Counted from the stretch's first letter, positions 24,425-34,333 are shown. The stretch: DNA of 64,000 nt from Lachnospiraceae bacterium (GCA_017624835.1 JAGAMG010000006.1:1-64000); one strand, 5' to 3'. The notes: a model not told the origin generated them from the sequence alone. Numbers and translations are program-made.

Positions 24425-26089
24425 ATGGCTGAGAAGAGAAGTAGTAATAATAACTTCATAATGCAGGCGGGAATTCTTGCCGCAGCAGGAATCATCAGCA
24501 GAATCATAGGGCTCCTTTACAGGAGCCCTTTGCACAGTGTTATCGGTAGTGCAGGTTTGGGATATTATCAGGAGGCGTATAGTTATTACACGATAGTCTT
24601 ACTGATTTCTTCCTACAGTATTCCCTCTGCCATTTCCAAGGTAATTGCCCAAAAGCTTGCGGTAAAGGAATACCGCAATGCTCATAGGATTTTTAAGTGT
24701 GCTCTTGTCTATGTGTTGGTGGTGGGTAGTATTGCCAGCTTGTTTTTGTTTTTTGGAGCGGGACTATTTGTGGATCAGGCAGCTATTCCGGTGCTTCGCA
24801 CCTTTGCACCTACCATTTTTGTGTATGGCATACTGGGGGTACTTCGTGGATATTTTCAAGCTCATAAGAGTATGGTGCAGACCTCCGTATCCCAGATTTT
24901 GGAACAGATAGCCAATGCGGTAGTCAGTGTAGGTGCCGCCTATCTGATGATTCAAAGTGCCATGGGAACCTTGGAATTTCCTACCGTGGATTCGGATAAG
25001 ATAACCAGAGCAGTAACCGGAGCGGTGGGAAGTGCTTTGGGTACCGGTATAGGAGTGGTGGTTGCTCTTTTGTTTATGCTTGGAATTTATGCTTTAAACA
25101 GGAATATGATTCAGCGTCGGATTCAGCGTGACAGGCATAAAACGGTGGATAGCTATGGTGCTATAATCAAAATGATTACTCTGGTGGTAACACCGTTTAT
25201 TTTAAGTACGGCAATTAATAATTTAAGTGCTTCTGTAAATACCAAGATATATAAATCCATTTATCCTGATTGGAGAAATATCGATAAACTTATTATCAAT
25301 GATAATTGGGGATTGTTTGCAGGGCAAGCCCAGACCATTTCCAATATTCCGGTGGCTTTTGCATCGGCAATGTCCGCTGCAATGATGCCGGCAGTAGCAC
25401 AGTTGATTGCAGCAAAGGATTTAAAGGGAGCCAGAAAGAAGATTAGTCTTGCAGTGAAAACCACCATGATTCTTTCCATTCCCTGCGCGATGGGAGTATT
25501 GGTATTGGCGAAGCCCCTTACCAATTTATTGTTCCCTAGTAATTCGGAGACAGAGCTTGCCTTTGCTGCTAAAATGTTGATGGCGCTGTCCTTGTCGGTG
25601 GTTTTTTATGCATTGTCCACCTTAAACAGTACCATTTTGCAGGGCTTGGGCAAGGTAAATACTCCTATCAGAAATGCGGCAATTGCATTGGTGATACAGA
25701 CAGTAACGGCATTGGGTTTGTTATTCTATACGGATATGGATTTGTACAGCATTGCTGTGGCGAATACCCTGTATTCCGGTATTATGTGTGCGCTGAATCA
25801 GTGGTCGGTGCGCAGGGCAATCCGTTACAGACAGGAAAAGGTGCGTACCTTTTTCATTCCTTTTCTGGCATCCTGTTTTATGGGAGCCGGTGCATGGGCG
25901 GTATATGAAGGAGTGTTGCTTATGACAGAATCTATGACCATTGCAGTGCTTCCGGCATTGGGGGTAGCGGTTATCATTTATTTTGTAATGCTGATTCTTA
26001 TGCGAGGGGTTACGGAACAGGAGCTTAGGGGATTCCCTAAGGGTTATCTGTTGGTGAAGGTGGCAAAGAAGTGTAGATTAATGAAATAA
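24425..26089 (+). CDS. MVF/MOP-superfamily flippase, SpoVB/MurJ-like
   Basis: 554-residue membrane protein with about 14 hydrophobic segments. The N-terminus (AGILAAAGIISRIIGLLYRSPL) and GYYQEAYSYYTIVLLISSYSIPSAISK match the SpoVB/YtgP branch of the polysaccharide-transporter family, which flips lipid-linked cell-wall precursors. Whether this copy is the main lipid II flippase or a spore-cortex version cannot be told from sequence alone. It lies 21 bases after glgA and may be cotranscribed. Confidence 0.85.
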   Translation: MAEKRSSNNNFIMQAGILAAAGIISRIIGLLYRSPLHSVIGSAGLGYYQEAYSYYTIVLLISSYSIPSAISKVIAQKLAVKEYRNAHRIFKCALVYVLVVGSIASLFLFFGAGLFVDQAAIPVLRTFAPTIFVYGILGVLRGYFQAHKSMVQTSVSQILEQIANAVVSVGAAYLMIQSAMGTLEFPTVDSDKITRAVTGAVGSALGTGIGVVVALLFMLGIYALNRNMIQRRIQRDRHKTVDSYGAIIKMITLVVTPFILSTAINNLSASVNTKIYKSIYPDWRNIDKLIINDNWGLFAGQAQTISNIPVAFASAMSAAMMPAVAQLIAAKDLKGARKKISLAVKTTMILSIPCAMGVLVLAKPLTNLLFPSNSETELAFAAKMLMALSLSVVFYALSTLNSTILQGLGKVNTPIRNAAIALVIQTVTALGLLFYTDMDLYSIAVANTLYSGIMCALNQWSVRRAIRYRQEKVRTFFIPFLASCFMGAGAWAVYEGVLLMTESMTIAVLPALGVAVIIYFVMLILMRGVTEQELRGFPKGYLLVKVAKKCRLMK

Positions 26090-26116
26090 TGTTTGGGTAT
26101 ATTTGGGAGAAGGTAA

Positions 26117-27478
26117 ATGGTAAATTGTACAAAGGAAAAGACGGACAATAAAATTTGTCCGGCCTATGTTGTATTTAAGATTTTTTTTGATAGTTATCTT
26201 TTGGAAAGAAATCTGGAGAAAACTTTGTCCTTGTTGGATGAGGATCTTTTTTGCTTAGGCATGGGAAAGGATGAAGTTGCATTTAACAAGACTGAAATTA
26301 CAGAATTGATAAAATGTGAATTAAAGCTGGTTTCGGAGTCCATTGACTATAAAGTTACTACTTTTTTTGACAAGCAGATTGCAGAAAACATTTGGAATGT
26401 TTTTGCGCAAATAGATACAACTCTTCCAACTACCCAAATTACATATACAACCAGATTTTCAGGCTGTATAAAAGTAGAAGGAAATGCGGGGGTAATCCTT
26501 TCCATGCATATGTCGAAAGGTTGCTATGTAATGGAGGAGTTGAAATCATTTTCTTCTAAATTTGTTTCCGGCAATATTCCCCCAGGGGATTTGAAAGCTG
26601 AACAGGCGGTATTTGATATTCTGTGCCAGTCCATGCCGGGAGGAATCATCAGTGGTTATGCAACGGAAGGTTTTCCTCTTTATTTTGTAAATCGTAATTT
26701 TTTGGAATTGCTGGGATACTCTTCTTATGAAGAATATTCTGAGGCTGTGAAGGGAATGGGAATCAACAGTATCCATCCGGATGACAGGGAATTAGTGGAA
26801 AAAACAGTAATGCAGAGTTACCATGTAAATGAACAGTATAATGTGGAATATCGTATTCGGCATAAAAACGGTTCCTATATTCATGTGTATGATATCGGAA
26901 AGAAAATAGTTACTCCGGATAATAGAGAAGTGGTGGTCTGTATTCTCTTTGATATGACGGAAAATGTAAAGCTAAGGAATCTTTTGACGAAAGAATCCTA
27001 TTATGATGAACTTACGGGAATATACAATCGCAGAGGCGGTGTGCGTATTATCGAAAGGGCGCTGGAAGAAGAAAAACCATATTCTTTCGCAATTTTTGAT
27101 ATTGATAATTTGAAGCTGTTAAATGATTTATATAATCATAAGGTTGGAGACCATGCACTTAGTAGCTTTGCAGAATTGATGACAAAGTGTTTTGATGAGC
27201 AAACAACCCTGTCCAGATTCGGAGGGGATGAATTTATCGCATTTCTTCCCGTAAAACAGCAGGAAGCACATATGGAAAAGGTATTAACTGCATTACAGGA
27301 GGATTTCAATGAGTTTATTCAAAAGAATTATCCAAAGAGTAATGCATCTGTCTCTATAGGCTGTGTAATCGGCAGTAAGCAAACTACCTTTGACGGGCTT
27401 TATCAGGCGGCGGATAAGCTTATGTATAGTATTAAGAAGAATGGGAAGCGGGGCTGTAAGATTGTGGAGTTGGAGTAA
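26117..27478 (+). CDS. Diguanylate cyclase: NTF2-like, PAS and GGDEF domains
   Basis: 453 residues, soluble. Residues about 15-145 look like a SnoaL/NTF2-type fold, 170-285 are a PAS domain (GYATEGFPLYFVNRNFLELLGYSSYEEY ... HPDDRE), and 295-450 are a GGDEF domain with an intact active site SRFGGDEFIAFL and DNLKLLND upstream. It should make c-di-GMP from two GTP. The inhibitory RxxD site is absent, so product feedback is not expected. It lies 27 bases after the flippase gene. Confidence 0.87.
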   Translation: MVNCTKEKTDNKICPAYVVFKIFFDSYLLERNLEKTLSLLDEDLFCLGMGKDEVAFNKTEITELIKCELKLVSESIDYKVTTFFDKQIAENIWNVFAQIDTTLPTTQITYTTRFSGCIKVEGNAGVILSMHMSKGCYVMEELKSFSSKFVSGNIPPGDLKAEQAVFDILCQSMPGGIISGYATEGFPLYFVNRNFLELLGYSSYEEYSEAVKGMGINSIHPDDRELVEKTVMQSYHVNEQYNVEYRIRHKNGSYIHVYDIGKKIVTPDNREVVVCILFDMTENVKLRNLLTKESYYDELTGIYNRRGGVRIIERALEEEKPYSFAIFDIDNLKLLNDLYNHKVGDHALSSFAELMTKCFDEQTTLSRFGGDEFIAFLPVKQQEAHMEKVLTALQEDFNEFIQKNYPKSNASVSIGCVIGSKQTTFDGLYQAADKLMYSIKKNGKRGCKIVELE

Positions 27479-27511
27479 CAAAACTGAATTTTGAAAAAAT
27501 GTGATAGTATG

Positions 27512-27553
27512 AGCGGCAAGTACCTTTCATTTGGTAAGATGGTACTTGCCGCT
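27512..27553. terminator. 13-bp inverted repeat between convergent genes
   Basis: AGCGGCAAGTACC and GGTACTTGCCGCT form a perfect stem with a 16-base loop between the cyclase and rqcH 3' ends. T tracts are poor on both sides, so a terminator role is likely but not certain. Confidence 0.6.
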
Positions 27554-27576
27554 TGTGTTATGGGAAGTATTGAGTA

Positions 27577-29322
27577 TTAATTAAGCTGGGTGATTCCTTC
27601 GATATTACTGTCTATCATTAAAGAGTAATTGGTATAATACACCACAAATCCGGGCTTGCCGCCACCGGGCTTTTTCACATGTTTTTTCTGGATATAGTCA
27701 ATTTCAATTTTTTCCTGGCCGCGCCCCTTGGAATAATAGGCTGCCAGACGACCTGCCTCTTCAAAGGTTCTGTCGGGAAGTTCTTCTGCGCCTTCTGATT
27801 TCACAATTACATGGGAGCCGGGCATGCCTTTTGCATGGAACCACCAGTCATTTCCGGTGGCAAATTTGAAGGTTAATTCTTCGTTTTGGTAATTATTTTT
27901 TCCAACATAAATATGAAAACCGTCACTGCTGATATAGTGGAAGGGCTTGCTGGTAATCTTAACCTTTTTGCCACCGCCCTTTCTGCGGATATAACCACTT
28001 TCCGTAAGCTCCTCCTTGATTTCCACCAAGTCCTCTTCCTGTAAAGCAATATCCAAAGCAGCACTAATGGTTTCCAGATGGTCGATTTCATCTTTGACCT
28101 CCTTGGTAAGCTCGGATAGGGCTTCATAGGTTCGCTTTAATTTATTATATTTTTCAAAATATTTCTTTGCATTTTCCGTGGCGGAAAGGGTAGGGTCAAG
28201 GGGGATAGTAATAGGCTCATTGGTATAGTAATTGATTGCCTCAAGGGATTTATCCCCAAGCTTTGCACTATACCCGTAGGTATTCAGCAATTCACCGTAG
28301 ATACGGTATTTGTCCCGTTTTTCCGTATCCTTCATTTGCCGTAACTGTAAATCATATTTTTTCACATTACGTTCTAATGCCGTCTGTACAATCCGGCGCA
28401 GGTCGGAGGATTTCTGACGGATACGGGTAATGGTATTTTTTTCGGCATAATAACTTTCCAAAAGAGTGCTCATGGAATCATAGGCCACTAATTTATCATT
28501 GCCGGTGCTATACAGAGTCAAGGGCAGTGCGGCAAAATCCACCGGTTGGGAACCGGTGTAAGCGATATTGGGAGTAAAATTCCCTGCCTTGATGGCAGCC
28601 ACCATTTTTTCAAAGGCTTGGAAAAGACGTTGATAATCTGTTTCGGACAATGCAGCGGTGGGTTGTTCCCCGTCAATGCCGGCTTCATAGCAAAGCTCCT
28701 GAGCTAAGATAGGAGAGATGCCTGCGAAGCTGCCGTAAAGTGCTTTGAAGGCAGGCTGCGGCTTGGTGGAAAGTGCCTGATAAAAGGCTACATACTCCGT
28801 AGTCAAAGCATCCAGCTTATCCTGAGTCTGAGCAATAAAGTAGGGCTTGCCGGGTAATACCTCCCGGACACTGCTGACTGCCGCAGAAACATGCTTGATA
28901 CTGTCAATAATCATATTTTCTTCATTGCAGAAAATAATATTACTGTGTTTTCCCATGATTTCAACAATAAGGGTCTTGCGGCACAAATCCCCCATTTCAT
29001 CCAAGTGCTCCACACCGATATGAATAATACGCTCCAATCCCGGCTGAGAAATGGACACAATACGTCCATTCTGCAAATGCTTACGAAGCAGCATACAAAA
29101 ATTCGGTGCAGTCAAGGGACTGGGCTTATTGGTTTCCGTCAAATAAATCAAAGGCAGGGAAGCTCCCGCAGAAATAAACAGACGCTTCTGTCCATTAGGA
29201 GTCTTAATAGTAAGCAAAAGCTCATCGCTTTCCGGCTGAGCAATCTTATACAACCTGCCCCCCATCAATTCCTCCTTCATTTCCTTCACAACATTCGCTA
29301 TCGTAACGCCATCAAAAGCCAT
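27577..29322 (-). CDS. rqcH: RqcH, ribosome quality-control NFACT protein
   Basis: 581 residues. It binds stalled 50S-peptidyl-tRNA complexes and recruits tRNA-Ala to add C-terminal alanine tails that mark the nascent chain for decay. The NFACT-N domain starts MAFDGVTIANVVKEMKEEL with SISQPGLERIIHI. A central coiled coil lies at about 280-440, and the NFACT-R part includes GNDWWFHAKGMPGSHVIVKS with DYIQKKHVKKPGGGKPGFV. The older name FbpA (fibronectin-binding) refers to the same family. Full length, single gene. Confidence 0.93.
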   Translation of the reverse strand: MAFDGVTIANVVKEMKEELMGGRLYKIAQPESDELLLTIKTPNGQKRLFISAGASLPLIYLTETNKPSPLTAPNFCMLLRKHLQNGRIVSISQPGLERIIHIGVEHLDEMGDLCRKTLIVEIMGKHSNIIFCNEENMIIDSIKHVSAAVSSVREVLPGKPYFIAQTQDKLDALTTEYVAFYQALSTKPQPAFKALYGSFAGISPILAQELCYEAGIDGEQPTAALSETDYQRLFQAFEKMVAAIKAGNFTPNIAYTGSQPVDFAALPLTLYSTGNDKLVAYDSMSTLLESYYAEKNTITRIRQKSSDLRRIVQTALERNVKKYDLQLRQMKDTEKRDKYRIYGELLNTYGYSAKLGDKSLEAINYYTNEPITIPLDPTLSATENAKKYFEKYNKLKRTYEALSELTKEVKDEIDHLETISAALDIALQEEDLVEIKEELTESGYIRRKGGGKKVKITSKPFHYISSDGFHIYVGKNNYQNEELTFKFATGNDWWFHAKGMPGSHVIVKSEGAEELPDRTFEEAGRLAAYYSKGRGQEKIEIDYIQKKHVKKPGGGKPGFVVYYTNYSLMIDSNIEGITQLN

Positions 29323-29366
29323 AATAATTCCTCGTTTTCTTTTTAAATTTATTCACTCCAAATTTG

Positions 29367-29699
29367 TTATTTCCATTCCTTCAAATCACGGAGATTTTCC
29401 TCCAATTCAATGGTTTTCATATCAATATCATTATATTCTGCACGATACCGATACACAGAAATCACATAAAAGGGCTTGTCGAAGTTTGTTTCCTTATAAG
29501 CCCCATGACCATCCATCGGCTGAAAAGTATTTCCTTCAAGAACCACCGAACCATAAAATTTATCCTGCAATAACAAAAAGTCCAAATACCATCCATCAAC
29601 CCAAGCCCCATCTTCCTGACAGCTTACCTTTCGAGGCAAAGGAGCCAGACACAGTATGCCGATTAAGAAGAGTGCTATAGCAATAATAATTTTTTTCAT
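29367..29699 (-). CDS. Small exported protein, unknown
   Basis: 110 residues with an N-terminal hydrophobic signal or anchor (MKKIIIAIALFLIGILCLA) and a polar remainder (FYGSVVLEGNTFQPMDGHG). No lipobox is clear. No family is recognised. It ends 44 bases from the rqcH start and may be cotranscribed with it. Confidence 0.55.
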   Translation of the reverse strand: MKKIIIAIALFLIGILCLAPLPRKVSCQEDGAWVDGWYLDFLLLQDKFYGSVVLEGNTFQPMDGHGAYKETNFDKPFYVISVYRYRAEYNDIDMKTIELEENLRDLKEWK

Positions 29700-29894
29700 A
29701 AATTTTTCACACCTTTTGTATTTGTCCTAATTGAATTCTAAATTAAAATCACAAGCTATATAAGAATGAAACTTATTTCAAACGCAAGCAAAGTATACCA
29801 CACCATTCCAAATAAATCTACAAACTACACCATTCAACTTATTATTTTTCCAGAGGAATTTTTTATTTTTGTGTCCGTGGCTATGAATAGAGCA

Positions 29895-30127
29895 GGAGCA
29901 GGGGGCTGGGGGATATTTGGGGGGCATATGGGAGGGTGTTAGTATTTCTTAGTATCCTTATTCAACAACCAGCAATAATCGGACAGGACGTCCGATTAAG
30001 GCATGTATGTGCCACGGATGGCACACACATGCCGTTTGCCTCAGCTATCAATCAACCTGACAAGGATACTTAGAAATCCTTACGCCCGTACATCCGCCCC
30101 CCCAAATATCCCCCATTCCCCTGCTCC
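29895..30127. repeat. 233-bp palindromic element with nested hairpins
   Basis: Arms pair in steps: 29895-29904 with 30118-30127 (10 bp), 29907-29924 with 30098-30115 (18 bp, G-rich/C-rich, perfect) and 29941-29959 with 30062-30080 (17 of 19). Inside are two more hairpins: 29976-29998 (9-bp stem, 5-base loop) and 30000-30033 (14 of 15 bp, 4-base loop). No open frame is supported. It fills most of the gap between divergent genes at 29699 and 30267. It could be a miniature mobile element, a structured RNA or a DNA cruciform; sequence alone does not decide. Confidence 0.8.
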
Positions 30128-30186
30128 GACCCATTCATCCCCATTCATCCCCCCACATAAAAACCAAAAAATCCCTCACATCCACC

Positions 30187-30215
30187 TTGACGCCTCCCCG
30201 AACTTACCTTATAAT
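30187..30215 (+). promoter_or_regulatory. Promoter of yicC-remA-gmk-rpoZ
   Basis: TTGACG at 30187 and TATAAT at 30210 with a 17-base spacer, 60 bases after the palindromic element. Confidence 0.85.
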
Positions 30216-30266
30216 AAAATGAAGTATGTGGTGATGGACAAATCCGCATACCGGATAGGAGTGCTT

Positions 30267-31145
30267 ATGATAAAAAGTATGACCGGTTTCGGCAGATGTG
30301 AGGTTGCCGAGAGTAACAGAAAGTTTACGGTGGAAATGAAATCAGTAAACCACCGCTATTTGGATGTCAACATTAAGATGCCCAAAAAGCTGAACTTCTT
30401 TGAGTCCGCTATCCGTAGTGAACTGAAGAATTATATTTCTCGCGGAAAGGTTGATATTTTTATCAGCTATGAAGATTTTTCAGAGAATAATTCCAGCGTA
30501 AGGTACAATAAGGAACTTGCAGAGGAGTATTTGAAGTACTTACGTCAGATGGCTCAGGACTTTGGCTTGGATGATGATATCAGAGTATCTACACTTTCCA
30601 AGTATCCCGAGGTGTTTACCATGGAGGAGCAGAATATTGATGAGGAAGAGCTATGGAAAGAACTGCAAAAAGCTGTTCAAGGTGCCTCTGAAATGTTTGT
30701 GCAGACCCGAATTGTGGAAGGTGAGCATTTAAGAAACGATTTGATTGACAAGCTGGATGGAATGTCAAAGCTGGTTGATTTTATTACAGAGCGTTCTCCC
30801 AAAATTATTGCAGAATACAAAGAAAAATTGGAAGAAAAGGTCAGAGACCTTTTGGCAGACACCGCCATTGATGAAGGCAGACTTTTGACAGAGGTCACTA
30901 TCTTTGCAGATAAGGTTTGTGTGGATGAGGAATTGGTGCGTCTGCGCAGTCATATTGAGACTACCAAGAGCACCCTGCAGGCAGGTGGAAGTATCGGAAG
31001 GAAGCTTGACTTTATTGCTCAGGAAATGAACCGTGAGGCAAATACCATTCTTTCCAAGGCAAACGATTTGGAGATTTCTAATTGTGCCATTGAGCTAAAA
31101 ACAGAAATCGAAAAGGTTCGCGAGCAGATACAGAATATCGAGTAG
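30267..31145 (+). CDS. yicC: YicC-family endoribonuclease
   Basis: 292 residues. The N-terminus is the family signature MTGFGR (here [12 protein letters not shown]) with [19 protein letters not shown]. The C-terminal DUF1732 part has [26 protein letters not shown]. Members have been linked to RNA cleavage. The ATG at 30267 has AGGAG at the right distance; an open extension upstream runs through the promoter and the palindromic element and is not real. First gene of a conserved Firmicute operon. Confidence 0.93.
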   Translation: MIKSMTGFGRCEVAESNRKFTVEMKSVNHRYLDVNIKMPKKLNFFESAIRSELKNYISRGKVDIFISYEDFSENNSSVRYNKELAEEYLKYLRQMAQDFGLDDDIRVSTLSKYPEVFTMEEQNIDEEELWKELQKAVQGASEMFVQTRIVEGEHLRNDLIDKLDGMSKLVDFITERSPKIIAEYKEKLEEKVRDLLADTAIDEGRLLTEVTIFADKVCVDEELVRLRSHIETTKSTLQAGGSIGRKLDFIAQEMNREANTILSKANDLEISNCAIELKTEIEKVREQIQNIE

Positions 31146-31152
31146 AGGTAGT

Positions 31153-31422
31153 ATGAACAGATTAATTCATATTGGCTTTGGCAATATTGTAAATACCGGT
31201 AAGATTATTGCAATCGTCAGCCCGGAATCTGCCCCTATCAAACGTATGGTGCAGAAGGCAAAGGAAAGTGGCATGGCAATTGATGCTACTCAGGGGCGAA
31301 AAACAAAGTCCGTTCTGGTTATGGAAAATAGTCAAGTGGTGCTTTCAGCACTATTGCCGGAAACCATTGCAGGTCGTGCACAGAGCGGTTTTGAAACAGA
31401 GGCAGCTGAGGAGTTGACGTAA
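31153..31422 (+). CDS. remA: RemA-like DNA-binding regulator (DUF370)
   Basis: 89 residues beginning [24 protein letters not shown], the DUF370 signature, followed by PIKRMVQKA and [19 protein letters not shown]. RemA activates matrix and osmoprotection genes in Bacillus and forms ring-shaped oligomers on DNA. It lies seven bases after yicC and before gmk, the usual order. Confidence 0.92.
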   Translation: MNRLIHIGFGNIVNTGKIIAIVSPESAPIKRMVQKAKESGMAIDATQGRKTKSVLVMENSQVVLSALLPETIAGRAQSGFETEAAEELT

Positions 31423-31476
31423 TACGAGAATACGGTGTGAATGTTAGGTACAAATATTAAGAGGAAGATAGAGTAT

Positions 31477-32112
31477 ATGAAGGAAAAAGGAATTCTTATC
31501 GTCATATCAGGATTTTCCGGAGCAGGAAAAGGTACTTTGATGAAGAAGCTGCTTCAGACATATGATAACTATGCATTGTCCATTTCCATGACCACCAGAC
31601 AGCCCAGAGAAGGGGAAAGAGATGGTGTGGAATACTTCTTTAGAACCAAGGAGCAGTTTGAAGAAAATATCAGCAAGGATGGTTTTATAGAGTACGCATG
31701 CTATTGCGGTAATTATTACGGCACTCCCAAGAAATACGTGGAGGAGCAGCTGGAAGCCGGCAAGGATGTTATTTTGGAAATAGAGATTCAGGGAGCACTT
31801 AAGGTAAAAGAACAGTTCCCGGAAAGTCTGCTTTTATTTGTAACACCCCCCACTGCCGCTGAATTACAGCGTAGACTTGTAGGAAGAGGCACGGAGACGG
31901 AGGAAGTAATCAGTAACCGTCTTGCCCGAGCAAGTGAGGAATCAGAAGGCATTGAAGCCTATGATTATATAGTGATAAATGATGACTTGGACGTTTGTGT
32001 GAAGGAGCTTCACGCTTTGGTGGATGCATCACGCAGAGCGCCCGTTAGAAGAAAAGAATTTATAAAAGAAATCAGAGAGGAACTGAAAGGTTTCGCGAAA
32101 GGAGCAGAATAA
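31477..32112 (+). CDS. gmk: Guanylate kinase
   Basis: 211-residue enzyme converting GMP to GDP with ATP. P-loop GFSGAGKGT (about 11-19), then SISMTTRQPREGERDGVEYFF for GMP binding. ATG at 31477 is preferred over 31441 because GAGGAAG lies upstream and the protein begins with the usual short lead to the P-loop. Its stop overlaps the rpoZ start (TAATG). Confidence 0.95.
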   Translation: MKEKGILIVISGFSGAGKGTLMKKLLQTYDNYALSISMTTRQPREGERDGVEYFFRTKEQFEENISKDGFIEYACYCGNYYGTPKKYVEEQLEAGKDVILEIEIQGALKVKEQFPESLLLFVTPPTAAELQRRLVGRGTETEEVISNRLARASEESEGIEAYDYIVINDDLDVCVKELHALVDASRRAPVRRKEFIKEIREELKGFAKGAE

Positions 32113-32345
32113 TGTTACATCCATCTTATTCCGATTTAATGAAGGTAGTAAATAGTGAGGTAGAGCCCGGTGAGGCACCGGTAGTTAACAGCCGTTATTC
32201 CATCGTAATGGCAACCTCCAGAAGAGCAAGACAGATTATCAGCGGTGAGGAGCCCTTGGTGGCTGGTAAGGACAAGAAGCCTTTGTCCGTTGCAGTTGAT
32301 GAGCTGAATCAGGGCAAGATTAAGATTCTTAGCGAAGAAGAATAA
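32112..32345 (+). CDS. rpoZ: RNA polymerase omega subunit
   Basis: 77 residues. Omega helps assemble RNA polymerase. The family core NSRYSIVMATSRRARQI is at about 26-42, followed by KPLSVAVDELNQGKI. It shares bases with the gmk stop, so translation is coupled. Confidence 0.93.
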   Translation: MLHPSYSDLMKVVNSEVEPGEAPVVNSRYSIVMATSRRARQIISGEEPLVAGKDKKPLSVAVDELNQGKIKILSEEE

Positions 32346-32362
32346 TCAGACGAAAAGGTGTG

Positions 32363-32390
32363 GTAGCTGGAGCTTTTGCCCAGCTACTCG
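32363..32390 (+). terminator. Hairpin after rpoZ
   Basis: GTAGCTGG and CCAGCTAC form an 8-bp stem with an 8-base loop, followed by a moderately T-rich stretch. Confidence 0.6.
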
Positions 32391-32430
32391 TTGTTTATGT
32401 GGCGGTATTTGAGTTTAGAAAGGTTTGTTT

Positions 32431-33759
32431 ATGAAAATATTATTTGTATCCCTTGGCTGTGACAAAAATCTGGTAGATTCTGAAATGATGCTGGGTATGC
32501 TGCAGGAAAGGGGATTTGGCTTTACGGATGATGAGGCGGAAGCGGATATTGTGGTGGTAAATACCTGCTGCTTTATCGGTGATGCAAAGGAAGAAAGCAT
32601 CAATACCCTTCTGGAAATGAGTGAGCTAAAGGAAAGCGGGCAGATTAAGGCATTAATTGCAGCAGGCTGTTTGGCGCAGAGGTACCGAGAGGAGATTCAG
32701 GAGGAAATTCCTCAGGTGGATGCCATTATTGGAACTACTGCTATTGATGAAATCGTAGCTGCTGTAGAGGAAATTCTTGCAGGGGATAAGCACAATCATT
32801 ATCAGGATATCAATGCGAAGCCTGTTACGGATAAGAAAAGAGTGGTTACCACCGGCGGGCATTTCGCTTATCTTAAAATTGCGGAGGGCTGTGATAAGCA
32901 TTGTACTTATTGCATTATTCCCAAGGTAAGGGGAAGCTTTCGCAGTGTTCCCATGGAGAGTCTTTTGGCAGAGGCGAAGGCTTTGGCAGATGGCGGTGTA
33001 AAGGAGTTGATTCTGGTAGCTCAGGAAACCACACTTTACGGTAAGGATTTGTATGGGGAAAAGAGTCTCCCTAAGTTACTTCATGAATTGGCTCAGATTC
33101 CCGGTATTTATTGGATTCGTATTCTTTATTGTTATCCCGAGGAGATTACCGATGAATTAATAGAGGCGATAGCAACAGAGCCTAAGGTATGCCATTATTT
33201 GGATATTCCCATTCAACATGGTGCAGACCCTGTTTTGAAGCGTATGGGAAGGCGAACCAATCAACAGGAGCTTCGTGAGATTATCGGAAAGCTTCGTGAC
33301 AGGATTCCCGATATCTGCTTAAGAACTACTTTGATTAGCGGTTTCCCGGGAGAAACTGAGGAAGATTTTGAGGAATTATACCGATTTGTAAATGAGATGG
33401 AATTTGACCGTCTTGGGGTATTTCCATATTCTCAGGAGGAGGATACACCTGCTGCTACTATGGCAGACCAGGTTCCTGAGGAGATAAAAGCCTTTCGCAG
33501 GGATGAACTGATGGAGCTTCAGCAGGAGATTGCTTTTGAAAAGGCGGAGGATATGATTGGCCGTATTCTTACCGTTATGATTGAAGGTAAGGTGGCAGAT
33601 GAGGATACTTATGTGGCAAGAACCTATAGGGATGCTCCAAATGTGGACGGTTATCTCTTTGTAAATACCACGGCTAGTCTGATGACCGGGGATTTTGTGA
33701 GGGTGCAGGTAGTGGATGCCAACGAATATGATTTGATTGGAGAGATGTATCATGAATAA
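32431..33759 (+). CDS. rimO: Ribosomal protein S12 methylthiotransferase
   Basis: 442-residue radical-SAM enzyme that adds a methylthio group to the conserved Asp of ribosomal protein S12. The N-terminal UPF0004 domain has three cluster cysteines (SLGCDKN, NTCCF, AAGCLAQRY). The radical-SAM motif is CDKHCTYCIIP near residue 155, and the C-terminal TRAM domain starts near 380. The start of SLGCDKNLVDSE favours RimO over MiaB. ATG at 32431 follows GAAAGG. Confidence 0.93.
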   Translation: MKILFVSLGCDKNLVDSEMMLGMLQERGFGFTDDEAEADIVVVNTCCFIGDAKEESINTLLEMSELKESGQIKALIAAGCLAQRYREEIQEEIPQVDAIIGTTAIDEIVAAVEEILAGDKHNHYQDINAKPVTDKKRVVTTGGHFAYLKIAEGCDKHCTYCIIPKVRGSFRSVPMESLLAEAKALADGGVKELILVAQETTLYGKDLYGEKSLPKLLHELAQIPGIYWIRILYCYPEEITDELIEAIATEPKVCHYLDIPIQHGADPVLKRMGRRTNQQELREIIGKLRDRIPDICLRTTLISGFPGETEEDFEELYRFVNEMEFDRLGVFPYSQEEDTPAATMADQVPEEIKAFRRDELMELQQEIAFEKAEDMIGRILTVMIEGKVADEDTYVARTYRDAPNVDGYLFVNTTASLMTGDFVRVQVVDANEYDLIGEMYHE

Positions 33760-34333
33760 AATGAATTTACCCAATAAACTGACTATTTTCAGAATGATTT
33801 TAATTTTACCATTTATAGTATTGTTGCTTGGTGGTTATCATCGTTGGGGCTGGTTTATGGCTGTTTTTGGTGACATTCTGGAATATGTGGATTATATTGC
33901 TTTGGCAATCTTCATTATTGCCAGCCTGACAGATTTATTGGATGGTAAAATTGCCAGAAAGTATAATCTGGTTACCAACTTTGGAAAATTTATGGATCCT
34001 ATTGCCGATAAGCTGTTGGTAAGTGCTGCTTTGATTTTATTGATTGAGCTTGGCAGAATTCCGGCATGGGTGGTAATTGTAATCATCAGTCGTGAATTTA
34101 TTATTAACGGTTTCCGTCTCATTGCATCGGATAATAATGTGGTAATTGCAGCCAGCTATTGGGGCAAGTTTAAGACCACTTTCCAGATGGTAATGGTGTG
34201 CCTGATGATTGCTAATATCCCGGCATTACAGCTATTGACAGACATTATTATGTGGGTAGCATTGGTATTGACGGTTGTTTCTTTGGTAGATTACCTGATT
34301 AAAAATAAAGATGTAATGAAGGATACAAAGTAG
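33752..34333 (+). CDS. pgsA: CDP-diacylglycerol-glycerol-3-phosphate 3-phosphatidyltransferase
   Basis: 193-residue membrane enzyme for phosphatidylglycerol synthesis. The CDP-alcohol phosphotransferase motif is present (SLTDLLDGKIARKYNLVTNFGKFMDPIADK, with the D-x2-D-G-x2-A-R-x8-G-x3-D-x3-D pattern). It begins inside the rimO stop region (8-base overlap). rimO-pgsA-cinA-recA is a common Firmicute order. Confidence 0.93.
   Translation: MNKMNLPNKLTIFRMILILPFIVLLLGGYHRWGWFMAVFGDILEYVDYIALAIFIIASLTDLLDGKIARKYNLVTNFGKFMDPIADKLLVSAALILLIELGRIPAWVVIVIISREFIINGFRLIASDNNVVIAASYWGKFKTTFQMVMVCLMIANIPALQLLTDIIMWVALVLTVVSLVDYLIKNKDVMKDTK

Noticed and set aside
29976-30033. CRISPR-like or att-type repeats in the palindromic region
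   Set aside because: There is only one copy of each hairpin, no regular spacing and no cas gene or integrase.
30003-30266. In-frame 88-codon upstream extension of yicC
   Set aside because: It crosses the palindromic element and the consensus promoter at 30187-30215, is proline-rich nonsense, and a good Shine-Dalgarno serves the ATG at 30267.
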